This document shows positions 1 to 6,079 of a stretch of DNA of 6,821 nt, piece after piece. The notes under the pieces were generated by a model. That model did no database searches. It worked only from the letters and a program-made list of their open reading frames with translations, and was not told the origin of the DNA. Numbering within the stretch: the stretch's first letter is position 1; each line of letters begins with the position of its first letter. Source of the stretch: Longimicrobiales bacterium (lineage in GTDB: Bacteria > Gemmatimonadota > Gemmatimonadetes > Longimicrobiales > Gaopeijiaceae); the NCBI GenBank assembly GCA_028280205.1, contig JANQME010000211.1:1-6821 (forward strand). Reading direction: 5' to 3'. A program made the translations under genes and the position numbers.

Positions 1-647
1 GCGTACCAGCGGCGTGCCTGGGCCGTGTCCCGCGCCACGCCGCGGCCCGCCTCGTAGGCTTCACCCAGTCGCAGCGCGGGGATCGCGTCGCCCGCGCGGG
101 CGGCCCGCATCCACCACGCCGCGGCGGCGGCCGGGTCCGCGGGCACACCGCGTCCGTCGCGGAAGACGTTTCCCACGTTGTGCTCCGCGAGCACGTGGCC
201 GTCCCGAGCGGCCAGCAGGTACCAGCGGAGGGCTTCCGCATGGTCCACGGGCACGCCGAGTCCTTCGTCGTGGGCGGTCCCCATGAGGAAGGTCGCCTCG
301 ACGTCGCCCCGGGCCGCGAGCGCCCGGACGGTCGGGAGCACCTCCGCCGCGAGGTCACGGGCTCGTTCCTCGTCCCGCTCGAAGAGCATCCGGCCACGCG
401 AGTGGACGCGCGCGAGCCACATGCGTGCGAGTGGGTCGCGGCCTTCTTCGACCACCGTGAGGAGCAACGTGCGGGCCCGCTCGTCGTCGACCCTGCCGGC
501 CACACCCGTATACCAGTCGATCGCCTCGAGAAGGCGCGGGTCGGCCGCCGTCTGCGCAGCGGAGTGCGAGGGCGCGGCGATCGCACTCATCGAGCAAGCC
601 GCCCACCACACCCACACCCGAATCCGTCGCACGCCGCGCCCGCTCAT
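1..647 (-). CDS. Exported Sel1-repeat (TPR-like) protein, N-terminal part (3' end outside window)
   Basis: An open frame of 215 codons runs from ATG at 647 off the left edge with no stop. The ATG shares bases with the stop of the FMN dehydrogenase (ATGA, 644-647), so the two are probably translationally coupled. The N-terminus is a short signal: basic MSGRGVRRIR, a hydrophobic VWVWWAACSMSAIAA, then a small-residue region. AAC at 16-18 could be a lipobox, though Trp at position -3 is unusual, or signal peptidase I may cut near Ala31. Residues 36-112 are helical and charged. Three Sel1 repeats follow at about 115-150, 151-186 and 187-215, each with the GxGVxxDxxxAxxWxxxAAxxG pattern, for example EGLGVPVDHAEALRWYLLAA. 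Such repeats bind other proteins, so a scaffold or envelope role is likely, but the partner is unknown. It looks intact as far as seen. Confidence 0.82.
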   Translation of the reverse strand, partial: MSGRGVRRIRVWVWWAACSMSAIAAPSHSAAQTAADPRLLEAIDWYTGVAGRVDDERARTLLLTVVEEGRDPLARMWLARVHSRGRMLFERDEERARDLAAEVLPTVRALAARGDVEATFLMGTAHDEGLGVPVDHAEALRWYLLAARDGHVLAEHNVGNVFRDGRGVPADPAAAAAWWMRAARAGDAIPALRLGEAYEAGRGVARDTAQARRWY

Positions 648-1891
648 TCGACCCCGATCGAGTGCGGTCCGAGAGCCTGCAGCGACGGAGCGCCGATCGC
701 CCGCATCGTGATCTCCAGCTCACGCACCAGGATATCGAGCGCGCGCTCGACACCCTCCTGACCGAACGCTCCGAGACCCCACAGGTACGGACGGCCCACC
801 GCAACGGCCGTGGCGCCCTGCGCGAGCCCCTTCACGAGGTCGCTGCCCCGCCGGAAGCCGCTGTCGACGATGATCGGGACGCGTCCGCCCACGGCCTCGG
901 CCACCTCCGGCAGCGCGTCGATCGTCGCGCGGCCCGACCCTTCGGCGCGCCCCCCGTGGTTAGAGACCCAGATCCCGTCGACGCCCGCGCGAAGCGCGAG
1001 CTCGGCGTCCTCCCGTGTCACGAGCCCCTTCACCACGATCCTCTGGTCGGTCACGGAGCGCAGCTTGTCGATGTACGCCCACGTCATCCCGCGTCCGGCG
1101 TCCAGATCCACGGGGCCGCCCGGGAGACCCCGCAGCATCGGCTTCACGGGGTCGGCGCGGCCTCCGCTGCGATGACAGCTCCGGCAGTCGCGTTCGTCGA
1201 CCCGCGCGTACCGTTCGGCGGTGAGCCGGTTGCTGCCACCCTGCAGGTCGACGGTGAGTACGAGGACCGGGCAGCCCGCGTGGCGTGTGCGCTCGATCAG
1301 TGCGACCGTACCGTCCCAGCTTCGCGGTCCGATCGGATTCACGTAGAGCTGGTACCAGACAGGCTCCTCCCGCGCCTCGTTCACCTCCTCGACGGCCGTC
1401 GACGTGACCGTCGAAAGCGTCTGGAGGTGCGTGCGCGAGCGTGCGGCGCGGGCCACGGCGAGCTCCCCCTCCGGATGGAACGCGCGCTGGCTGCCGCACG
1501 GCGCCACCACGAGGGGTGTCGGCCACGCTCGGCCGAAGAGCGTCGTGCTCATGTCGAGAGCCGAGACGTCGACCATGCGCCGGGCTCTGAGGTAGATCCG
1601 CTCCAGCGCCGCGCGGTTGTTCGCGTACGTCTCCTCCCCGTCCACTCCGGTCATGATGTAGCCGTAGTGCGCCGGCGGAAGGTTGGCCCGCGCGACCCGC
1701 TGCAAGTCGAAGACGTCGAGGGCGTCTCCGGCGCGGTCCACCAGCTCGTCGAAGACGCGCCGGGGCGCCTCCTGAGCGATGAGCGGCTCCAGCCCGGCCA
1801 GTCCGCCCGACGACGCGAGGAGTGGGCTGGCGGCGAGCCAGCGGAGGAAGTCTCGACGGCGGACGTCGCCGCGGATGTCGGGGAGGCGCAT
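644..1891 (-). CDS. Tat-exported FMN-dependent alpha-hydroxy-acid dehydrogenase/oxidase with a CXXCH motif
   Basis: This 415-residue flavoenzyme of the glycolate oxidase/lactate dehydrogenase family would oxidise a 2-hydroxy acid to a 2-keto acid; the substrate cannot be told from sequence. Family marks are HYGYIMTG with the substrate-binding Tyr near 76-78, WYQLYV (179-184), the flavin-contacting Lys288 in VVKGLVTREDA, catalytic His312 in SNHGGR, and the FMN phosphate site VDSGFRRG plus AVGRPYLWG. The usual RQLDG after the catalytic His is RAEGS here. A twin-arginine signal, RRDFLR (12-17) then a hydrophobic stretch, predicts export of the folded, FMN-loaded protein. CRSCH (236-240) lies in the variable loop that anchors the membrane in mandelate dehydrogenase and could bind haem c or a metal. 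The start is ATG 1891, which has AGGA five bases upstream and places the Tat motif correctly; the frame stays open to 2083 but that part overlaps qhpE. Its stop overlaps the next start as ATGA. Confidence 0.88.
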   Translation of the reverse strand: MRLPDIRGDVRRRDFLRWLAASPLLASSGGLAGLEPLIAQEAPRRVFDELVDRAGDALDVFDLQRVARANLPPAHYGYIMTGVDGEETYANNRAALERIYLRARRMVDVSALDMSTTLFGRAWPTPLVVAPCGSQRAFHPEGELAVARAARSRTHLQTLSTVTSTAVEEVNEAREEPVWYQLYVNPIGPRSWDGTVALIERTRHAGCPVLVLTVDLQGGSNRLTAERYARVDERDCRSCHRSGGRADPVKPMLRGLPGGPVDLDAGRGMTWAYIDKLRSVTDQRIVVKGLVTREDAELALRAGVDGIWVSNHGGRAEGSGRATIDALPEVAEAVGGRVPIIVDSGFRRGSDLVKGLAQGATAVAVGRPYLWGLGAFGQEGVERALDILVRELEITMRAIGAPSLQALGPHSIGVE

Positions 1892-1919
1892 CGGGATCCT
1901 CGCGCGGACGGAAGGCGTC

Positions 1920-1948
1920 AGCTTGCGCTCCAGGCCGCGAAGCGTCAA
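1920..1948 (-). promoter_or_regulatory. Possible weak promoter for the FMN dehydrogenase gene
   Basis: On the minus strand the inner repeat supplies TTGACG (1943-1948), a good match to a sigma-70 -35 box. Seventeen bases later comes CAAGCT (1920-1925), a poor -10. The start codon at 1891 is a short leader away. The second repeat supplies another TTGACG 15 bases upstream. The poor -10 and the unknown organism keep confidence low. Confidence 0.25.
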
Positions 1949-1970
1949 CGAAGGAAGCGTCAACGAAGGG
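1941..1970. repeat. Tandem direct repeat, two 15-bp units, between qhpE and the FMN dehydrogenase gene
   Basis: On the plus strand, AGCGTCAACGAAGGA (1941-1955) is followed directly by AGCGTCAACGAAGGG (1956-1970), with 14 of 15 bases the same. A looser third copy, GGAAGGCGTCAG, lies at about 1910-1921. The repeats are in the only sizeable non-coding gap (1892-2003, 112 bases), upstream of the FMN dehydrogenase. They may be a regulator binding site or a small duplication. Confidence 0.6.
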
Positions 1971-2003
1971 ATGGGCGCGTTGGAGCCACCGCCCCGCGAA
2001 GCT

Positions 2004-2708
2004 TCAGCCTTCCCTGGCGCGGAGCATTTCGATCGCGGCGTCGGCGGAGCGCACGTCCGGCCGCTCGCGAAGCAGCCGCGCAAGCACCCCGGTCACGTTC
2101 GCGACGGCGAAGCTGATCCCGTGGAGGTTGCGCTCGGGCGGCACGCCGGGGATCGGGCGGGGGAAGGGCGAAGCGCGCACGGCCGTCCCCCGCGGGAGCT
2201 CGACCAGGGACACCTCGTCCCGCGGCTGGCCGGCGTCGGCCACCACGCCCACGACGCCCGGCATCGATCCGGGATACCAGAGACGGGCGTCGTGCTCGTG
2301 CGCCGAAACGACGATCGTGCCGGCGCCGACGGCCCCCTCGATCGCCGGGGCGAGCTCGGGCTCGCGCAGCTTGTTGCGGGTCCCGAGGCTGAGGTTCACG
2401 AGCCGTATCTCGTGCTCGACCGCCCACTCGATCGCGCGTACGAGCGCCGCGACCTTCGTGGCCAGCTCCCGCTCGAAGACCTTCACGGCGTACAGGACCG
2501 CGTCGGGGGCCTTCTCGTGGATGGCGGCTGCCGTCGCCGTCCCGTGGCCCAGGTGGTCGGTCCAGTCGCCCGTGACCGAGCCGTCCGGCGCGAGGCCCAC
2601 ACCCCCGGCGATCCGGGGCAGATGCGGGTGGGGTGCGTTCGCCCCGCTGTCGACCACCGCCACGCGGACCGGGTCGTCTCCCGTCTTTCTCTCCCCCGCG
2701 TCCGTCAC
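2004..2708 (-). CDS. qhpE: Subtilisin-like serine protease, probable gamma-leader peptidase
   Basis: This S8-family protease is about 234 residues and has no signal peptide or prodomain, so it is likely cytoplasmic. By analogy with QhpE it would cut the leader from the cross-linked gamma subunit. The catalytic triad is visible: Asp20 in VAVVDSG, His55 in LGHGTAT and Ser199 in HGISFA. The usual oxyanion-hole Asn (AGNEG in subtilisin) seems to be replaced by His137 in VVSAHEHD, and GTSMAxP reads GISFAVAN. The start is uncertain. GTG at 2708 leaves 22 bases after the qhpF stop. The frame is open upstream to another GTG at 2771, which would overlap qhpF by 41 bases and give 255 residues. Neither has a clear ribosome site. 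I prefer 2708 because the added residues look low-complexity and lie outside the protease fold. At about 234 residues it is short for a subtilase but fits a processing enzyme with one substrate. Confidence 0.85.
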   Translation of the reverse strand: MTDAGERKTGDDPVRVAVVDSGANAPHPHLPRIAGGVGLAPDGSVTGDWTDHLGHGTATAAAIHEKAPDAVLYAVKVFERELATKVAALVRAIEWAVEHEIRLVNLSLGTRNKLREPELAPAIEGAVGAGTIVVSAHEHDARLWYPGSMPGVVGVVADAGQPRDEVSLVELPRGTAVRASPFPRPIPGVPPERNLHGISFAVANVTGVLARLLRERPDVRSADAAIEMLRAREG

Positions 2709-2730
2709 CCCGCGTCGGTCTCGCCGAGTC

Positions 2731-4470
2731 TCACCCGGCGAGCACGTCCAGGAAGAGGTCCCGGAAGGCACGGCCCGTCGACTCGAGGGTGTCGGGCGGA
2801 CCGTCCTCGACGATGCGACCCTCCTCGAGCACGACGACCCGCTCCGCCTGGCGCGCGAGGTCGAGGCGGTGCGTGATGAGGATCGTGGTGCGGCCCCGCA
2901 TCACCCGGTCGTACCCGTCCAACACGGCCGCCTCCGAAGAGGGATCGAGCGCCCCGGTGGCCTCGTCGAGGACGAGCACGGCCGGATCCGCGAGGAAGGC
3001 GCGCGCGATCGCCACACGTTGGCGCTCCCCGGCCGAGAGGGTGCGTCCTCGCTCTCCGACGATCGTATCGGGTCCGTCGGGGAGCGTGTCGACGAAGTCA
3101 CGGAGTCCTGCGGCTTCCAGTGCGCGGGCGATCGCGTCGGTGTCCGCGTCGGGGCGAGCGTACCGCACGTTGTCCGCGACCGAGGCGTGGAAGAGGAAGG
3201 GGTCCTGCTCCACGACGAAGACGGCACTGCGCACGTCGTCGAGCGCCAACGCGCGGAGGTCCGTCCCGTCGAGCAGGACGCGGCCTCGTGCCGGATCGAC
3301 CAGGCGGGAGAGGAGATCGGCCAGGGTGGACTTCCCGCTCCCGCTCGAGCCGACGATCGCGACGCGACGGCCCGCCGCGATCTCGAGGTCGATCCCCTCC
3401 AGTCCACCGCGCCGGTCGCCGAAGGCGAAGTGCACATCCTCGAGCCGGATCTCGCCCTTGCACGCGTCCAGCGCGATCGGCTCGGCCGCCTCGACGACGT
3501 CCGGCTCCGTGTCCAGCACGTCGTGGACGCGTACGAGTGAGGCCCGTGCGGTGGCCAGATTCGTGTAGATGCCCATGAGGCCCTGGACGGGACCCATGAG
3601 GCGGGCCTGGTAGGCCATGAAGGCCACGAGCGTGCCGAGCGTCATCGACTGCTCGATCACCCGCCAGCCGCCGTACAGGAACACGAGCGATGTGCCGGTC
3701 CCGAGCAGGAGGCCCGGGAGGCCCCCGGCCAGGTAGGTGAAGAGGCGCATCGAGAGGAGCGCCTCGACGAAGGAGTCGTTGCGGGCTCGAAAGCGCTCCA
3801 CTTCGCGGCCCTGGGCGTTCGCGCCCACGACCGTGCGCATCCCCTGCAGCGTCTCGATGAGGAAGGTGCCGATCTCCGCGCTGCGCTCGCGCAGCGTGGT
3901 GACACGCGCTTCGAGCCTCCTCCGGTACCGCACGAGCGCCACGAGCGACGGCGGCAACACCAGGAGGCTGACGAGAAAGAGCTGCCCGTCGAGCGCCACC
4001 AGGAGCACGACCGTCCCGACGAGGGCCACCACCTGGCCGAACCATGCCAGCGCGGCCTCCGACACCACGCGCTGGATCTCGCCGATGTCTCCGTTGATGC
4101 GCGACACCAGATCGCCGAGCGGGGTGCGCGCGTAGTAGCGGGGCGAGAGGCGCTGGAGGTGGCGGTACAGTTCCAGCCGCATATCGAACAGGATATCCGC
4201 AGATACGCGCGTGTAGCGCATCCCGCTGAAGACGTTGAGCCCGAACGAGAAGATCGGGATTGCCACGAAGAGGCCGACCAGGCGGAGGAGGAGGGGAAAG
4301 TCGCCGGCGAGGATGGCGTCGTCGACGAGGGTCTTCGAGAGCCAGGGAAGGAGGAGCGACAGGCCGGTCGAGGCCAGTGACAGCACCACGACCGGGACGA
4401 GCGCCCCGATATAGGGGCGTACGTAGGCGATCGCGCGCCGGAAGTGGGCGTCGAGGATCCGTCCGCTCAT
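2731..4470 (-). CDS. qhpF: ABC exporter (fused membrane and ATPase domains), probable gamma-subunit exporter
   Basis: This 579-residue half-transporter should act as a homodimer in the inner membrane. Its proposed role is to move the cross-linked gamma peptide to the periplasm, as known for QhpF. Six hydrophobic spans lie at about 20-43, 60-82, 139-158, 163-181, 245-268 and 278-298. The ATPase domain has Walker A GSSGSGKST (374-382), Q-loop Gln422 (VVEQDPFLF), signature LSAGE (478-482), Walker B VLVLDE (498-503) with Glu503, and the switch His534 (LITHRLD). All catalytic residues look intact. The signature is LSAGE rather than the common LSGGQ. There is no N-terminal C39 peptidase domain, so leader removal must be done by another protein, and the protease gene next door fits. 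ATG at 4470 follows the beta stop by 36 bases, with a weak ribosome site. Sequence alone shows only an exporter; the substrate is inferred from gene order. Confidence 0.88.
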   Translation of the reverse strand: MSGRILDAHFRRAIAYVRPYIGALVPVVVLSLASTGLSLLLPWLSKTLVDDAILAGDFPLLLRLVGLFVAIPIFSFGLNVFSGMRYTRVSADILFDMRLELYRHLQRLSPRYYARTPLGDLVSRINGDIGEIQRVVSEAALAWFGQVVALVGTVVLLVALDGQLFLVSLLVLPPSLVALVRYRRRLEARVTTLRERSAEIGTFLIETLQGMRTVVGANAQGREVERFRARNDSFVEALLSMRLFTYLAGGLPGLLLGTGTSLVFLYGGWRVIEQSMTLGTLVAFMAYQARLMGPVQGLMGIYTNLATARASLVRVHDVLDTEPDVVEAAEPIALDACKGEIRLEDVHFAFGDRRGGLEGIDLEIAAGRRVAIVGSSGSGKSTLADLLSRLVDPARGRVLLDGTDLRALALDDVRSAVFVVEQDPFLFHASVADNVRYARPDADTDAIARALEAAGLRDFVDTLPDGPDTIVGERGRTLSAGERQRVAIARAFLADPAVLVLDEATGALDPSSEAAVLDGYDRVMRGRTTILITHRLDLARQAERVVVLEEGRIVEDGPPDTLESTGRAFRDLFLDVLAG

Positions 4471-4506
4471 GTCGCTTCACACACGGGCGGCCGTGCCCCG
4501 GTTCCG

Positions 4507-5634
4507 CTATCCGCCTTCAGGGACGATCGCGACGTTGCCGAGCGTCATGTCCTCGTCGAACTCGACCGTGCGCAGCAGCGAGAACGTCTCGGTGTCGTAG
4601 ACGTCGATCGTGTTGCCGGCCACGTGCACGTAGAGCTTCGTCCCGTCCGCGCTCACGTCGAGTCCCATGCGGGGCCGGCCGGGGAAGGGGACCCGACGCG
4701 ACAGCGTCTCCTCGACCAAGTCGAACTCCCAGAACTCGTACGCCCCGATCGTGGAGTAGAGCGCGTACGCCTTCTCACCACCCGGCGCGAGCGTGAAGCC
4801 GCGGATCGGCTCGGACGGCCCGACCGTGAAGAAGTCGATCTCCTGCTCGGACAGCCGGACCTTCGCGATCCCGACGAGCGTGCGGTCGTGCACGGGGTCG
4901 CGGATCCGGAAGAGGCTCGTGGCCACCCCGGGCTCGTCGTACGTCTGGGACGCGGTGTTGAAGCTCGGGCGGCCCAGTCCGGGCTCGAGCGGCTGAGAGA
5001 TCTCCCAGCGGTCGACCTCCTCGTACGTCTCTGCGTCGACGGCGATGATGTCGTTCGTGTAGAAGTAGAGCGTGCGTCCGTCCGGCGCGTAGCGGAAGCC
5101 CACGAAGTCGCGCTCCTCGCCGTCCGGCCACGGGATCGTATCCGTGACTTCCTTCGCGCGCATGTCGTACTCGAGGATGAACGGCCCGTCAACGACGTAG
5201 CGGTCGTCGAGCTTCTCCGCCCGTTTCACGAAAACGATCGCCTTCTCGTCGGACGGGTGCGGTGCGAATCCGTTGATGCGCACAGTCACGTCACCCTCGG
5301 AGAGCGTGAACTCGTCCACCACCTCCCGGCTGGCGATATCGACGACCTGGATCCACTCCGCCGAGGCGTCGCCCACGTAGAGGCGCGTCTTCGTCTCGTT
5401 GAGCTGCACGTTGTTCGGGATGATCCGATTCATCCGGATCCGGTCGATCACCTCCTCGCTCGCTTCGTCCCAGACGAGCATCTCGTCGGTGTACGTCGAG
5501 ATGTACCACGTGGCGGTCTGAGCCTCCGCGGTGCCGGGGGCGAGCACGACGGTGGCGAGGAGACCGGCGAGGGAGGCGACGAAGACGAGGCGGACGTGTT
5601 CGAAGGCGGCCGGCTCGCGTGGGGAAGAAGTCAC
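4507..5634 (-). CDS. qhpB: Quinohemoprotein amine dehydrogenase beta subunit (seven-bladed beta-propeller)
   Basis: This 375-residue protein is the structural subunit on which the gamma peptide sits. It helps form the active-site wall in the periplasm and carries no cofactor in known enzymes. The N-terminus is a Sec signal peptide: a polar start, a hydrophobic core at about 16-33, then a likely cut after Ala38 in the AEA-QT motif. The rest has repeated YVTN-type propeller blades. Examples are TRLYVGDASAEWIQVVDI (83-100), APDGRTLYFYTNDIIAVD (183-200) and SADGTKLYVHVAGNTIDVYD (328-347), each a strand pair followed by a D-x-E/A-T-turn. The start is GTG at 5634, 9 bases after the gamma stop. No better start lies before the signal core, and the ribosome site is weak, so translation may depend on coupling to the gamma gene. 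The propeller alone is generic; the assignment comes from the neighbours and the length. Confidence 0.88.
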   Translation of the reverse strand: MTSSPREPAAFEHVRLVFVASLAGLLATVVLAPGTAEAQTATWYISTYTDEMLVWDEASEEVIDRIRMNRIIPNNVQLNETKTRLYVGDASAEWIQVVDIASREVVDEFTLSEGDVTVRINGFAPHPSDEKAIVFVKRAEKLDDRYVVDGPFILEYDMRAKEVTDTIPWPDGEERDFVGFRYAPDGRTLYFYTNDIIAVDAETYEEVDRWEISQPLEPGLGRPSFNTASQTYDEPGVATSLFRIRDPVHDRTLVGIAKVRLSEQEIDFFTVGPSEPIRGFTLAPGGEKAYALYSTIGAYEFWEFDLVEETLSRRVPFPGRPRMGLDVSADGTKLYVHVAGNTIDVYDTETFSLLRTVEFDEDMTLGNVAIVPEGG

Positions 5635-5643
5635 GGCGCCCGC

Positions 5644-6042
5644 CTACGGGAAGATCAGGTCCAGCTTGCGCCAGTCCTTCTGGGCCGACGCGCACTTCCC
5701 GGTCCAGTCGGGGGCGTGATTGAGCTGGTCGGGCACGTGGGCCGGCCAGAAGCACGAGATGTGGCAGTCGAAGATGTCGCGCTCGATCGGCTGGCAGAGG
5801 CCGGCCGTTCCGCCGCGACGGTCGACCTCCCACCCGGGCGAGAACTGGAGCGAACACCCCATCGGGTAGTGCGGGCCCTCCTCCTCGTGCGGGGGGGTGC
5901 GCAGCCCCACGACGTCCATCTCATCGTCCGTCCCGGCGGAGCCCGTCGTGGCCCCGGCTTCCCCGGTCTCCTTCGCGTTCTCGTGCTCGACGTAGGCCTC
6001 GATGCGCGACGCCTTCTGGTTGATCGGCTTGATTCGTTTCAT
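5644..6042 (-). CDS. qhpC: Quinohemoprotein amine dehydrogenase gamma subunit precursor (CTQ-bearing peptide)
   Basis: This 132-residue precursor is the catalytic subunit of periplasmic QHNDH. Aligned by eye with the Paracoccus and Pseudomonas gamma subunits (from memory), every cross-linking residue is present at the right spacing. The pairs are Cys63 with Glu72 (known Cys7-Glu16), Cys83 with Asp89 (Cys27-Asp33) and Cys97 with Asp105 (Cys41-Asp49). Cys93 and Trp99 match Cys37 and Trp43, which form cysteine tryptophylquinone. Diagnostic segments are SPGWEVD, LCQPIERD, CHISCFWPAHVPD and DWRKL. The usual Trp next to the CTQ Trp is Phe98 here. An extra Cys117 has no known partner. There is no Sec signal. 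The N-terminus MKRIKPINQKA begins a leader of about 56 residues that QhpD should recognise and QhpE remove before export by QhpF. The ATG at 6042 is set by a strong GAGGAGG site. It lies between qhpD and qhpB, with 9 bases to the latter. Confidence 0.93.
   Translation of the reverse strand: MKRIKPINQKASRIEAYVEHENAKETGEAGATTGSAGTDDEMDVVGLRTPPHEEEGPHYPMGCSLQFSPGWEVDRRGGTAGLCQPIERDIFDCHISCFWPAHVPDQLNHAPDWTGKCASAQKDWRKLDLIFP
5875..6042 (-). other. Predicted leader peptide region of the gamma subunit
   Basis: Gamma residues 1 to about 56 precede the mature part, which in known enzymes starts about six residues before the first cross-linked Cys (here Cys63). The first 18 residues are basic and of mixed character (MKRIKPINQKASRIEAYV). 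Residues 19 to 56 are rich in Glu, Asp, Gly, Ser and Thr and look like a flexible linker. From memory the Paracoccus leader is about 28 residues, so this one is about double. The cleavage site is inferred from homologue numbering and is uncertain by several residues. Confidence 0.5.
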
Positions 6043-6049
6043 CCGGTCG

Positions 6050-6056
6050 CCTCCTC
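6050..6056 (-). promoter_or_regulatory. Strong Shine-Dalgarno site of the gamma-subunit gene
   Basis: Read on the minus strand this is GAGGAGG, followed by a 7-base spacer and then ATG at 6042. It is the best ribosome binding site in the window and fixes the gamma-subunit start. The neighbouring genes have weaker sites or GTG starts. This fits a need for more of the small structural subunit than of its maturation enzymes (inference). Confidence 0.75.
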
Positions 6057-6079
6057 GAGAGCGACGGCGCGGCTCGACG

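Noticed and set aside
178..804. Plus-strand frames at 178-761 and a minus-strand frame at 355-804.
   Set aside because: They are shadows: the Sel1 repeats and the FMN dehydrogenase C-terminus lie in other minus-strand frames over the same bases.
1926..1944. Small inverted repeat (CGCTCC, 7-base loop, GAAGCG) as a terminator.
   Set aside because: The stem is six pairs with a wobble and there is no T-run after it on either strand. It also overlaps the direct repeats.
1892..2083. N-terminal extension of the FMN dehydrogenase to a start at 2083.
   Set aside because: It would overlap qhpE by about 80 bases, the added residues look non-coding, and the Tat motif must be near the N-terminus. ATG 1891 has a fair ribosome site.
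2709..2771. GTG at 2771 as the start of qhpE, overlapping qhpF by 41 bases.
   Set aside because: There is no ribosome site and the added 21 residues resemble no part of the protease fold. It stays possible.
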